A stretch of DNA of 64,000 bases, taken from Jeotgalibaca arthritidis. Its GTDB lineage: Bacteria; Bacillota; Bacilli; Lactobacillales; Aerococcaceae. Below, in pieces: positions 43,934 to 53,301 of this stretch; position 1 is the stretch's first letter; each line of letters begins with the position of its first letter. The position numbers and the translations under genes were made by a program. The stretch is taken from the NCBI RefSeq assembly GCF_011100465.1, contig NZ_CP049740.1, forward strand, positions 809,857 to 873,856, in the 5' to 3' direction. A model generated the notes under the pieces. That model had not been told where the DNA came from, made no database searches, and worked only from the letters and a program-made list of their open reading frames with translations.

Positions 43934-44763
43934 TGGTACTTGATTTTATAGAAATTTTAAAAGTTATTTTTCTTGGAATTGTTGAGGGTATTACTGAGTG
44001 GCTACCTATCAGCAGCACAGGACATATGATTCTTGCGGACAAATTTATCACACTTAATATGAGCGAAGCATTTAAAGAAATGTTTTTTGTTGTTATTCAA
44101 CTTGGAGCTATACTCGCAGTGGTTGTAATGTTTTGGAACAAGATGTTTCCATTTCAGCTAAAGGATAAATCGCAGCCACTTGTTAAAAAGGATACTTTCT
44201 CGTTGTGGTTCAAGGTTGCAGTGGCTTGTATACCGTCAGGTATTATGGGGATTTTATTTGATGATTATTTGGATGCTTACCTCCAAACCCCCATTGTGAT
44301 TTCAATCATGTTAATCTTTTATGGTTTGTTATTCATTCTCATAGAAAATTGGAATAAAAAGCGTACTCCTACTACTATGGCACTTTCTGACATCAGCTAT
44401 AAAACAGCAATCTTGATAGGGGCATTTCAAGTGTTATCACTTATACCCGGCACATCACGGTCGGGAGCAACGATTATAGGTGCTTTACTCATAGGAGTTT
44501 CACGAGTGGCAGCAGCAGAGTTTACTTTTTTCCTCGCAGTACCTACTATGCTTGGAGCAAGTGCTTTTAAGCTGTTAAAATTCGGGTTTGATTTTACAAG
44601 TGCAGAACTGCTCGCTCTTGTTCTCGGTATGGCTGTGGCATTTGCGGTATCTGTCTTAGTAATTAAATTCCTAATGAACTTTATCAAAAAACATGATTTT
44701 AAGGTGTTTGGTTGGTATCGAATTGTGCTTGGTATACTTGTTGTACTTATAACAGTAATGTGA
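43933..44763 (+). CDS. bcrD: Undecaprenyl-diphosphate phosphatase BcrD (UppP/BacA family)
   Basis: 276 residues with AAGGAGG before the ATG. UppP signatures: [20 protein letters not shown] (Glu and Ser-rich loop) and [14 protein letters not shown] (catalytic Ser/Arg region). It dephosphorylates undecaprenyl diphosphate, the bacitracin target, so reducing its surface pool. In E. faecalis the last gene of the operon is called bcrD. Codon use and GC look a little higher than the surrounding chromosome, which fits acquisition. Confidence 0.94.
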   Translation: MVLDFIEILKVIFLGIVEGITEWLPISSTGHMILADKFITLNMSEAFKEMFFVVIQLGAILAVVVMFWNKMFPFQLKDKSQPLVKKDTFSLWFKVAVACIPSGIMGILFDDYLDAYLQTPIVISIMLIFYGLLFILIENWNKKRTPTTMALSDISYKTAILIGAFQVLSLIPGTSRSGATIIGALLIGVSRVAAAEFTFFLAVPTMLGASAFKLLKFGFDFTSAELLALVLGMAVAFAVSVLVIKFLMNFIKKHDFKVFGWYRIVLGILVVLITVM

Positions 44764-44797
44764 TAGAAAAACAATTCCATAAGCAATAATCTGCCGC

Positions 44798-44887
44798 ACG
44801 ACGGCAAAAGAAAAAAGCCGTCGTACAGCAGACATATTTTCACGCCTATGAAACGGTGGCTTTGATTTTCAGAGCCGCCGTTTCTTT
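44798..44887 (+). terminator. Two hairpins after bcrD
   Basis: ACGACGGC / GCCGTCGT (44798-44824), then AAACGGTGGCT / AGCCGCCGTTT (44851-44883). The second ends in TTTCTTTG. Confidence 0.75.
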
Positions 44888-44906
44888 GCGTTTACACAAA
44901 CCAATG

Positions 44907-45588
44907 GGTTCTGTTGCAAAGTCTCAAAAAGGTCATTAGTTTTTCAAGATGATTCTTATTTAAGCAGGGATTCCTAATAGTCCTTTGATTTCTGTACAGA
45001 CGGAAAAGCCAAAAAGAGACCCTTCTTTTCGGCTTTTTTTATAAATTCCTCGAATCGCTTCCATGCCTTTAATCGTGGTTGAGGCTGTTCGCAAACTTTG
45101 GTAAAATTTGTTTCTTCGCTTAATTGGACGATGGTCTTGTTCAATCAGATTATTCAGATACTTGATTGTTCGATGTTCTGTTGTTATATACAGTCCATTT
45201 TTCTGAAGCTTTCTGAAGGCACTCTTAATAGAGGGTGCTTTATCCGTTACTAGAACCTTTGGTTCTCCAAATTGTTTGACTAATCGTTTAAGAAAAGCAT
45301 ACGCTGCTTGTGTATTCCGTTTTTTTACGTAACCAAATATCCAAGGTTAAACCATCTGCATCGATGGCTCGATACAAATAATGCCATTTCCCTTTAATTT
45401 TAATATAGGTTTCGTCCATTTTCCACGAATAAAAGGACTGTTTATTTTTCTTTTTCCAAATTTGATAGAGTAGTTTGCCGTATTCTTGTACCCAAAGATA
45501 AATCGTCGTATGAGAAACGTTAATGCCACGATCATATAGGATTTCTTGAACGTCTCGATAGCTTAGGTTATAAAGAAGATAATAGGCA
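44907..45588 (-). mobile_element. IS6-family insertion sequence, copy 3 (truncated mosaic)
   Basis: Left inverted repeat GGTTCTGTTGCAAAG is present. The transposase C-terminal third differs clearly from copies 1 and 2. From about 45270 the sequence becomes nearly identical to copies 1/2, including the A7 frameshift of copy 2, then turns copy 1-like. It stops at ~45588, lacking the transposase start and the right inverted repeat, and abuts the bce terminator. Non-functional. Confidence 0.9.
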
Positions 45589-45610
45589 ACTGCTTGATTT
45601 AGCAGCTGCC
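45585..45610 (-). terminator. Terminator-like hairpin of bceAB at the IS junction
   Basis: GGCAGCTGCT / AGCAGTTGCC on the minus strand with a six-base loop, 10 bases after the bceB stop; its far arm is at the IS boundary. Confidence 0.6.
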
Positions 45611-45619
45611 TCCCTAACC

Positions 45620-47605
45620 TTATTGAACAATTGAATAGTAAATGCGTGCCGTCAGACGGTAAATCAGCCAGTAAAGAAGGCTGAATGCTACGATAACGAC
45701 TGCCAAACAACTCAGCAAGGTCACATGAGATGTGACACCAAAGATAAAGAGTAATTTATGAACCATCGGATAGGCAAATGCGATATGGATAGTTGCGACA
45801 ATGACAGGCAACATGAACATCCAAACCACTTGGCTACGACTGGTGCTACGAATCATGTCTTTATCCAATCCGACTTTCTGCATAATCTGGAATCGTTCTC
45901 TGTCATCATAACCTTCAGAAATCTGTTTGAAATAAGTAATCAAAATGGTTCCTAGCATGAAAAGTAGACTCAAGAAAATACCTAAAAATAGGAAACTACC
46001 ATTCATAGCAAACCATTCTGCGCGACCTTCTTGACGCGTTTCATACCGAACAATAATCTCAACCGTTTCAAGGAGTGGGCGCAAACGGTCAGCGTAGGCC
46101 GCTTTTTGTTGGTCATCACCTGTTGTATTCCATTGAACCAAGCCAGACACACTTACCGATGTTGAGTCATCCACTTGATAGGCTTGAACCACTTGGTCAA
46201 CAGCTTGACGGTTTGGTAAGATGACGAATAAACTCATACCGAAGTCTTGGTCTAAACCAAAGGACTCTACAGAATCATTAAAACGTAAAACCTCAAAGTC
46301 AATACCTGCTAAATCAAGATGACTATCAACTGGATAATCAATTTTTTCATGAATATAGACTTGGTTCGCTGACAAAGTTAAGTTTAATCCTTCCATCGCA
46401 TTAAAATCGTCTAGTGCTACTAAAACAAGTGTCTTAATATCAGACGCAAAACTTCTAGAGCCTTCAAAACGCCCATCTATCAGGTATCCAAAAATATTCG
46501 CATAAGGATAACTCTTAAAATCAGTAATCTCTAAATCCTCTTTTTCAGCAACAATCATATCAATAGCTGTTGCCATATCCGCTTCAATAGCAGGAACAGA
46601 AATTTCTTCATCGTAATAAATCGTCGCGGCATTATCTGTTGGGTAGCGACTAGCCAAGACTGTTTCAGCTCCCACATATATAGACACCGTCGTCCCCAAA
46701 GCAATCATCACCATACAAGACAAAATCGTAATATTAGCCAACCCTGCAGCATTTTGTTTCATACGGTAGAGCATACCTGAGATTGAAATAAATCCGCGAG
46801 GCTGGTAGTAGATTTTTTTGTTTTTCTTCATGGCTTTTAAAATAAAGATTGATCCCGAGGTGAATAATAAATAGGTACCAATGATTACTAATAGTACCGC
46901 TAGGAAAAACTGAATCAGCGCAGCCAATGGATCCGATATCGTTACGGATATAAAATAACCCGCCCCTAATGTTACTAGTCCTAATAGAAAGAGAAATAGG
47001 TTACTTTTAGGCTCTTTCTCTCCCTCTTTTTGCCCCTTCAATAAATGAATAGGATTCGAAAAGGTCACTTGGCTCACATTATACAAATAAGCCAATAGGA
47101 AGATAGCCATAAATAATCCGATCGTTAGTAACAAGTTGGGCCAGTGGAAATGATAAGCCATTTCAGCCGGCATCCGTAAGAGATAATTTAATAGGAAGAA
47201 ACAGAGTCGGCCAAACACCAGTCCAACAACTGTTCCTAAAGCAAGCGTCGCTAGAGTGACGAGAATCGTTTCAACAAACAGAATTTTAGCAACGTGTTTT
47301 TTCTCTAGTCCCAAAATCCCATAAAGGCCAATTTCCTTCTTTCGTTTCTTAATCAAAAAACTATTTGCGTAGAGCAAGAAAATAACTGAGAAGATGGCGA
47401 TAACGATACTCCCAAATGACAGCATTTCCTTGACCGCATTGCCACCTCTAAATTGCGAAAAATCGTTGCTCATCACTGTCATCATTTGTAAAAACATGCC
47501 GACTGTTGCGACTGCCGACACCATATAGGGCACATAGAGCTGGCGGTTAGCCTTAATATTGCGAACAGCCATTTTATAAAAATAACTAAAGCGCATTGTG
47601 CTCAC
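45620..47605 (-). CDS. bceB: BceB-type ABC transporter permease (FtsX domain)
   Basis: 661 residues. Ten predicted membrane helices arranged 1+3+(large extracellular domain ~310-520)+... with FtsX domains at both ends (e.g. VIAIFSVIFLLYANSFLIKKRKKE split around residue 55-75 and KVGLDKDMIRS near 575). The big outer domain between helices 7 and 8 is the mark of Bce transporters, which bind UPP-bacitracin and signal to the kinase. Overlaps bceA by 20 bases. Confidence 0.92.
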   Translation of the reverse strand: MSTMRFSYFYKMAVRNIKANRQLYVPYMVSAVATVGMFLQMMTVMSNDFSQFRGGNAVKEMLSFGSIVIAIFSVIFLLYANSFLIKKRKKEIGLYGILGLEKKHVAKILFVETILVTLATLALGTVVGLVFGRLCFFLLNYLLRMPAEMAYHFHWPNLLLTIGLFMAIFLLAYLYNVSQVTFSNPIHLLKGQKEGEKEPKSNLFLFLLGLVTLGAGYFISVTISDPLAALIQFFLAVLLVIIGTYLLFTSGSIFILKAMKKNKKIYYQPRGFISISGMLYRMKQNAAGLANITILSCMVMIALGTTVSIYVGAETVLASRYPTDNAATIYYDEEISVPAIEADMATAIDMIVAEKEDLEITDFKSYPYANIFGYLIDGRFEGSRSFASDIKTLVLVALDDFNAMEGLNLTLSANQVYIHEKIDYPVDSHLDLAGIDFEVLRFNDSVESFGLDQDFGMSLFVILPNRQAVDQVVQAYQVDDSTSVSVSGLVQWNTTGDDQQKAAYADRLRPLLETVEIIVRYETRQEGRAEWFAMNGSFLFLGIFLSLLFMLGTILITYFKQISEGYDDRERFQIMQKVGLDKDMIRSTSRSQVVWMFMLPVIVATIHIAFAYPMVHKLLFIFGVTSHVTLLSCLAVVIVAFSLLYWLIYRLTARIYYSIVQ

Positions 47606-48356
47606 CTCGATTAGTCACCACTAACATGGATTGGGCGATTTTATCATGAAATGCTTCAGGGCTTGAATCTCCTCTGTAAACTTCATGGTAAACAACCCCA
47701 TCTCGAATAAATAAAACACGATTTGAATGACTGGCAGCTTGCACACTATGGGTCACCATCACAATCGTTTGACCAGCTTGATTGATTTCTTCAAAGGTCT
47801 CTAATAAATTTTGAGAAGCCTTTGAATCTAAGGCGCCCGTTGGCTCATCGGCTAGTAGTATCTTTGGCTCGGTAATGAGGGCACGCGCCACAGCTGCACG
47901 TTGCTTTTGTCCACCAGACACTTCATAAGGGAAGTTTTCCAATTGATTTTCAATTCCTAAACGCTTAGCCAGTGGTTGTAAGCGACTTTCCATTTCACTA
48001 ACTGCTGTCGATGATAATACAAGTGGCAAGAAAATATTGTCTTTTAAGTTAAAAGTGTCGAGTAAGTTAAAGTCTTGGAAAACAAAGCCTAACGTATCGC
48101 GGCGGAAACGAGAAATCTCTTTGTCTTTAATGTGAGAAATCGGTTGACCGTCTAAATAAACTTCACCCTCTGTTGGGCGGTCTAATGTCGATAGAATATT
48201 TAAAAGAGTTGTTTTTCCTGAACCCGATTCACCCATAATTGAGATAAATTCACCTTTTTCAACTGAAAAATTAACGTCAGATAGTGCCTCGGTTCCTTTT
48301 AAACTTTGTTTCGCACGGTATACTTTTTTTAAGTGTTTTACTTCTAAGAATGTCAT
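47586..48356 (-). CDS. bceA: BceA-type ABC transporter ATP-binding protein
   Basis: 256 residues from ATG 48356 with GAGGAG at eight bases (another ATG six bases upstream is too close to it). Walker A GESGSGKTT, signature VSGGQKQRAAVARAL, Walker B LLADEPTGALDS, H-loop VTHS: the MacB/LolD-like class used by Bce systems. Partner of BceB. It has its own promoter region behind the kinase terminator, with a Bce-box-like inverted repeat. Confidence 0.93.
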   Translation of the reverse strand: MTFLEVKHLKKVYRAKQSLKGTEALSDVNFSVEKGEFISIMGESGSGKTTLLNILSTLDRPTEGEVYLDGQPISHIKDKEISRFRRDTLGFVFQDFNLLDTFNLKDNIFLPLVLSSTAVSEMESRLQPLAKRLGIENQLENFPYEVSGGQKQRAAVARALITEPKILLADEPTGALDSKASQNLLETFEEINQAGQTIVMVTHSVQAASHSNRVLFIRDGVVYHEVYRGDSSPEAFHDKIAQSMLVVTNRGEHNAL

Positions 48357-48421
48357 CTTCATTCCTCCTCCCTTATAGTCTATGCGATTTTATCTTTTTT
48401 AGCCTGTACCTATCCTTACAA

Positions 48422-48459
48422 TCAAAAAGTGGAACCTTACATTTTTGTAAGCTTCCACT
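48422..48459 (-). terminator. Terminator of bceRS, enclosing a Bce-box-like repeat
   Basis: AGTGGAAGCTTAC / GTAAGGTTCCACT with T5. The loop region forms TTACA-AAAA-TGTAA (48437-48450), resembling sites bound by BceR-type regulators upstream of bceA. Either or both functions are possible. Confidence 0.65.
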
Positions 48460-48460
48460 G

Positions 48461-49471
48461 TTAGTCGTATAAAGAGAGGTTTTCTTGGTCAAGCGTCACA
48501 CTCACACGCGTATAATCGCCAAGCGCTGATTCAACCTTAATCGAATGACCCAATCGCTGGCAAATGCGTTTCGATAAAAAGAGACCTAGTCCGGTTGATT
48601 TTTCCGTCAACCTACCATTTGTCCCACTATAGCCCTTTTCAAAAATCTTAGGTAAATCTTGGCTGCTAATTCCCATCCCATTATCCCAAAAGACCAGTGT
48701 CTGGCCTTCTTTATAAATATGAAGTTTTCCTTGCGTGGCATATTTTAAACTGTTTGAAATAATTAATTCAACTAAAACTTCTAACCATTTGCCATCACTG
48801 ACAACCTTTAAATTTAAGGGCTGATAATCCAGTTGAACCTGATTATAAATAAACAAGACGGCATACTTTTTAATCACTTTTTTAACCACTAGGTCGACAT
48901 CAACGACGCCTAAATCCAGCTCCTGACTGTGTTCGGATAGCTTGAGGTAGCTGAGCGCCATGTGAGTATAGTCTTCTACCCGAATCAGTTCTTGTTGAAA
49001 CTGACGTTTTTGCTGGGCATCCGTCATACCTTGGTTTAACAAACTCATAGCTGCAATCGGCGTTTTAATCTGATGAAGCCACAAGGTAAAATAATCCAAT
49101 TGTTCTTGTTGGACTTCCCGATTGGCTTGCATATCGCGGTAATACAGATCGGCTAATTCTAATAACTTAGCTTGATAGACCGATTCAATGGGGTCGTTCC
49201 CCTTGGCTAAAGCTTCCCATTCTGCACGTTGCGATACGTCTAAAGACTCTAAAGACTGGTAGTGTCGGTAGTAACCAATGGCTTGGTAAGTGAAATAAGC
49301 AAGATTGATAGCTGTAAAAACTAAGCTACTATACCAAAAAAATGATGATGAAAATCGTGTGAGAAAAGCAACTAAGCCAAAGCTTAAGAGTGCCACTAAA
49401 TAAACAACTACAGCAGGCCGCATACTACGCCAAAAGGCTTTTAAAATTGTTAACTTTAGGCCCTTCTTCAT
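48461..49471 (-). CDS. bceS: BceS-type intramembrane-sensing histidine kinase
   Basis: 336 residues. Two membrane helices (~17-36 and ~45-64) with only a few residues between them, no sensor domain: intramembrane-sensing class. HisKA-like LWLHQIKTPIAAMSLL with phosphoacceptor His, N-box ELIISNSLKYA, G-boxes FWDNGMGI and GLGLFLSK. Such kinases rely on BceAB to detect bacitracin. It overlaps bceR by four bases. Confidence 0.92.
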   Translation of the reverse strand: MKKGLKLTILKAFWRSMRPAVVVYLVALLSFGLVAFLTRFSSSFFWYSSLVFTAINLAYFTYQAIGYYRHYQSLESLDVSQRAEWEALAKGNDPIESVYQAKLLELADLYYRDMQANREVQQEQLDYFTLWLHQIKTPIAAMSLLNQGMTDAQQKRQFQQELIRVEDYTHMALSYLKLSEHSQELDLGVVDVDLVVKKVIKKYAVLFIYNQVQLDYQPLNLKVVSDGKWLEVLVELIISNSLKYATQGKLHIYKEGQTLVFWDNGMGISSQDLPKIFEKGYSGTNGRLTEKSTGLGLFLSKRICQRLGHSIKVESALGDYTRVSVTLDQENLSLYD

Positions 49472-50148
49472 TGCTCATCCTCCTGAACCGAATAGCCCAA
49501 TCCTTTTTTAGTCACAATAAACTGGTCTAAGCCCACTTGTTTTAACTTTTTTCGTAAACGAGCGATTAAAACGGCTAGCGTATTGTCATCAATAAAGGAT
49601 TCATCTTCCCACAAATGGACCATAATATCTTCGCGAGAAACATAGCGGTTCTTTTGTTGGAACAGCAACTCCATGACTTTAAGTTCATTGCGTGTCAGGT
49701 CAATACTGTGGTCGTGGAAAACCACTTTCGATTCGCCACTTCTCAAAACAACATCGCCTACTTTTAAAAAATTATCCAATTCATTAAAATCATAAGTCCG
49801 GCGCAAAACAGCTTGAATTTTAGCAAGGACTACTGATAGATCAAATGGTTTTTGAATGTAATCATCGCCGCCCATTTGAATCGCCATCACCACATCCATA
49901 TTTTCTGAGCGACTGGAAATAAAAATAATCGGCACTTGCGATAGTTTTCGAATTTCCTGACACCAGTGGTAACCATTGAAAGCGGGCAGTTGAATATCCA
50001 TTAACACAAGTTGTGGCTATTCTGCTTGAAATTGCTCTAAAATCGTTTGAAAATCAGTCACCTGATAAGGCGTATAGTGCCACTTTTCAAGTTCAGACGC
50101 CAAGATACCTGAAATCGTTCGATCATCTTCTACAATCAAGATTTTCAA
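49468..50148 (-). pseudogene. bceR: BceR-type response regulator interrupted by an amber codon
   Basis: From TTG 50148 (GGAAGGTGATGAC upstream) the frame encodes KILIVEDDRTISGILASEL and continues to codon 43; codon 44 is TAG (50017-50019). The same frame then resumes PQLVLMDIQLPAFNGYHW and runs to a normal end with the OmpR winged helix (LTRNELKVMELL...TLAVLIARLRKKL). A full gene would be 226 codons, the usual BceR length. Internal starts (GTG 50007) would give a protein lacking the N-terminal acidic pocket. A recent nonsense mutation or a sequencing error are the two readings. Confidence 0.85.
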
Positions 50149-50163
50149 CAGTCATCACCTTCC

Positions 50164-51294
50164 TTACTCACTATCGATGTAATGTCTCGGAACACGGTGG
50201 CTAATACCACACAAAATTTCATAACCAATCGTACCAATATCAACTGCCATATCAGAGGGGCTATTGACTTGGCCATGGTTTTCACCTAATAAGGTTACTT
50301 TTGTGCCAATTGGGAATTCCTTCGGCAAACTAATCATACATTGGTCCATACAAATCACGCCTCGAACAGGACACGGGTGTCCTTCAACCAATAAGGTCTG
50401 TCCGCCTAAATCACGGCGCCAACCATCTGCATAACCAATTGGCAGCGTCGCTAACCATTCACCTTCATAAGCACGGTAGCGGGCACCATAACTGATGGTG
50501 TCACCCTCATGCATTTGTTTCACATAGCTCAATTCAGTTTCAAGTTTAAAGGCAGGTTTTAGCGGATATGGTAGTGAGATTGTTTTGTCAGATGGGTTGT
50601 AACCATACATAGCGATTCCTATTCTAACAGCATCCGTTTCAAAGTCTTCATGCCATAAGGTCATGGCTGAGTTTGCTAGATGAACAATTTCTGGACGCTT
50701 TTCCAAGGCAGCAACCTGCTCTTTAAATGTTTCATATTGAGTAGCTACTTGGCTGTCGTCCTCCCCATCTGCTGTTGCAAAATGAGTGAAGATTCCTTCT
50801 AGCAGTAGTTCATCATGGTCGTTACAAAATGCTTCAAAAGCCAAGATGTCTTGCTTTGTTCGTAGGCCTATACGCCCCATACCGGTATCAACGGCTAAAT
50901 GGATCCGAAGCGGGTTGTCCGTTTTACGTAGTTTCAAGAGCGGTAAGGCTTGTTCTAGCCACTCGGTTGAAGACACGGTCGCAGAAATATTTTGATCTGC
51001 CATCAACGCAGCATCGCGGAGTTCCGTTATCCCCATAACGAGTAAGAAATCTTCTGTAAAGCCGCTATCACGAAGCTCCAAAGCCTCATCTAAAATAGCG
51101 ACACAAAAGCCATCAACGCCGGCTTCCTTAGCTGCGTTAGCAATCGGGATAGCGCCATGGCCGTAACCATCTGCCTTAACGACTGCTAGTAGTTTTTTAT
51201 CTGCTTTAATATGTGTTCGTATTGTTTTTATATTTGATTTAATGGCTCCTAAATCAATGGTTGCCACTGTCGGTCGGTGCACGCCTCTTACCAT
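50164..51294 (-). CDS. alr: Alanine racemase
   Basis: 376 residues, full length. PLP-binding Lys in AVVKADGYGHGA (~residue 40), catalytic Tyr in ISYGARYRA (~265), and the GMGRIGLR loop. Makes D-alanine for peptidoglycan and teichoic acids. Follows acpS by 10 bases; the acpS-alr pairing is classical in Firmicutes. Confidence 0.97.
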   Translation of the reverse strand: MVRGVHRPTVATIDLGAIKSNIKTIRTHIKADKKLLAVVKADGYGHGAIPIANAAKEAGVDGFCVAILDEALELRDSGFTEDFLLVMGITELRDAALMADQNISATVSSTEWLEQALPLLKLRKTDNPLRIHLAVDTGMGRIGLRTKQDILAFEAFCNDHDELLLEGIFTHFATADGEDDSQVATQYETFKEQVAALEKRPEIVHLANSAMTLWHEDFETDAVRIGIAMYGYNPSDKTISLPYPLKPAFKLETELSYVKQMHEGDTISYGARYRAYEGEWLATLPIGYADGWRRDLGGQTLLVEGHPCPVRGVICMDQCMISLPKEFPIGTKVTLLGENHGQVNSPSDMAVDIGTIGYEILCGISHRVPRHYIDSE

Positions 51295-51304
51295 AAAATT
51301 CTCC

Positions 51305-51655
51305 TTACTTTTCTAAAATAACTTGCGCAATCACGATATTGGTTGAATGGGAAATCGATACCCACGCGTTGCCTTCAAATGGTGCTGCTGTGATCTCTGG
51401 CTTACCTATTTCGTCAGGCAGCACTTCAATATCACGAAAGCCCAATTTACCAATCCCTGTTCCATAGGCTTTTGAAAAAGCCTCCTTGGCTGCAAATCGC
51501 CCTGCTAAAAACTCCATCTGTCGGCTTCCTTTTAGCTGGTTAAAAATCATTTTTTCATTATCTGTTAAGACGCGATCTGCAAAGGTCGATCGTTTCTCAT
51601 ATGCTGCTGTGATACGATCTAACTCTGTCACATCGAGCCCAATACCTACAATCAT
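51305..51655 (-). CDS. acpS: Holo-[acyl-carrier-protein] synthase
   Basis: 116 residues, normal AcpS length. Mg-binding Asp in VGIGLDVTELDRI and Glu in FAAKEAFSKAYGTG. Transfers 4'-phosphopantetheine to acyl carrier protein. First gene of an acpS-alr operon. Confidence 0.97.
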   Translation of the reverse strand: MIVGIGLDVTELDRITAAYEKRSTFADRVLTDNEKMIFNQLKGSRQMEFLAGRFAAKEAFSKAYGTGIGKLGFRDIEVLPDEIGKPEITAAPFEGNAWVSISHSTNIVIAQVILEK

Positions 51656-51736
51656 ACTTGTTCATCCCTTCTTATACACTGGGTTTATTTTACCATACAT
51701 TCTTAGCTAGTCAGCTGCTTAACGTCAGCTAGCCAT

Positions 51737-53101
51737 TTAATGGGGAATCACAATACTCAAATCATTCAAGTTTGTATCCTTTAACAATTGTTGGCTGTAG
51801 CGTTTTAAGAAATTGTTGCTGTTTTCTTGAATGACTCGGTAGCCGTCATGTTGGATATAGGCTGCTATTTCTGCGTCATCTTCTACATAATCTTCACCGG
51901 AAAAATAGCGCACATTCATTTGGCCAACATAATCCATAACTGCTTCCGCATAACTCTCGTCATACCATTGTTCTTCAAACATTTGCTGCAGAGCTAAGAG
52001 CTCGCCGTCTTCTTTAAAAATTTGGTAGCTTGTTTCAGAATAATTTAGCAATTCATCTTGAATTTGGGCTGTCTCATTCGCCCATCCTTCAACATCTAAT
52101 GTCAAACGGTCGTATGCTAATTCTTCATTAGATAGCCTTATTTGACCAATGGCATTAGGGAAAATAGACAAGGCACCCGTTACAATTTCATAAAAAGGTT
52201 GGTTAGCTGTTAATAATTGGCTAATATTTTGAGCATGAATATGTCCTGCAAAGGCTGTTTTTATATGGTGATTCATAAAATAATCGATTGCTTGATCAGC
52301 TTCTTCCATTACTAAGCGACTACCTTCATTACCGCTATGGTTTAAGAGTGGGTGATGGCCTACTAAATAGATCTCTTCTTTTTCACCTTCTACCATTTGG
52401 AAATAACGGTCCAGCCACTCATAGGTTTGGGGGCGGATTTTACCTTCCGCGACGGGAGCCTTACTACTTTTCTCTTCTGGATAGGCATTGGTATCTACCA
52501 TTAAAATCGGATAGCCCGCTTTTGGTTCAAAAATATAGCTGAGCGAGTTTGGGTCTTTGAAAACTGCTAGGTCATAGCCGTAATCGGCAAATAAGTCTTG
52601 GAAGTCAGCCGGCGTCACTTGGTCTACAACGGTCATCTGATCGCCTTCAAACTTACGAGCCCAACCGCTATGAATATCGTGGTTGCCCGGCATAACAGCA
52701 ACTTGCGTACCGATTGCTTCTATTTGTTTAAAATAATCCGTTAGTTCGACCATACTTTGATATTCACCGTTAAAGGTCAAGTCGCCACTAACAATCAACA
52801 AATCGGGCTGCTCTTTTGCCACTTGCCAAACTAATGCTTCCATAATAGCTGGCATATTGGCTAAGTCTTTCCCCGCTGATGTGGCCTGCATTTTGCCAAA
52901 AGCCTCGCCATCATCAAAATAAAGCGGCGATAAATAGTGAATATCGGTTACCATCCAAATAGTGACTTCTTCTTCGTCTGTCACTAGTGGTGGCACAGTT
53001 ATTAGTTCGGGACTAGCATCTATTTGATCGTTTTGAGTGGTTAATCCATATAAAAAAATACCTACTATGATTACACTGGCTAATAGAATGATTTTTTTCA
53101 T
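51737..53101 (-). CDS. Membrane-anchored metallophosphoesterase
   Basis: 454 residues from ATG 53101 with AAAGGAGG; a much longer upstream frame has no binding site. N-terminal anchor or signal (KKIILLASVIIVGIFLYGL). Calcineurin-like motifs in order: TDIHYLSP, SGDLTFNGE, PGNHDIHSG, GHHPLL and FAGHIHAQ, giving a complete dimetal site. The C-terminal ~150 residues have no recognised domain. Resembles exported 3',5'-nucleotide phosphodiesterase-like enzymes; substrate unknown. Confidence 0.88.
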   Translation of the reverse strand: MKKIILLASVIIVGIFLYGLTTQNDQIDASPELITVPPLVTDEEEVTIWMVTDIHYLSPLYFDDGEAFGKMQATSAGKDLANMPAIMEALVWQVAKEQPDLLIVSGDLTFNGEYQSMVELTDYFKQIEAIGTQVAVMPGNHDIHSGWARKFEGDQMTVVDQVTPADFQDLFADYGYDLAVFKDPNSLSYIFEPKAGYPILMVDTNAYPEEKSSKAPVAEGKIRPQTYEWLDRYFQMVEGEKEEIYLVGHHPLLNHSGNEGSRLVMEEADQAIDYFMNHHIKTAFAGHIHAQNISQLLTANQPFYEIVTGALSIFPNAIGQIRLSNEELAYDRLTLDVEGWANETAQIQDELLNYSETSYQIFKEDGELLALQQMFEEQWYDESYAEAVMDYVGQMNVRYFSGEDYVEDDAEIAAYIQHDGYRVIQENSNNFLKRYSQQLLKDTNLNDLSIVIPH

Positions 53102-53210
53102 ATTCAGCCCTCCTTTATCATCTGTTTTATTATAAGACGACAGAGCTGGGCTTGTCGAATGGATTTTTAGCGAACAAATCTGATTTACTATAGGAGCGAG
53201 AGCTCGGTCA

Positions 53211-53248
53211 TGTGAGATACAGCTAACTTTAATAGGCTGTATCTTACA
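53211..53248. repeat. GATACAGC palindromic repeat
   Basis: TGTGAGATACAGC (53211 on) pairs with GGCTGTATCTTACA (to 53248) around a short AT-rich loop, between the phosphoesterase and cshA. Confidence 0.75.
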
Positions 53249-53261
53249 ACTAGAAAATAAG

Positions 53262-53293
53262 CACAAAAAAGAGGCCTCTTTCGAGACCTCTTT
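53262..53293 (-). terminator. Terminator of cshA
   Basis: AAAGAGGTCTC-type arm pairs with GAGGCCTCTTT (53268-53293), then T run on the minus strand. Confidence 0.8.
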
Positions 53294-53301
53294 ATCATTA
53301 A

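Noticed and set aside
45288-45710. Open frame suggesting a 140-residue transposase with a novel N-terminus
   Set aside because: The first ~45 residues are out-of-frame bceB and terminator sequence read into truncated IS copy 3; it is a junction artefact.
51737-53266. 509-residue version of the phosphoesterase
   Set aside because: The 55 extra residues have no binding site and precede a clear signal/anchor start with AAAGGAGG at 53101.
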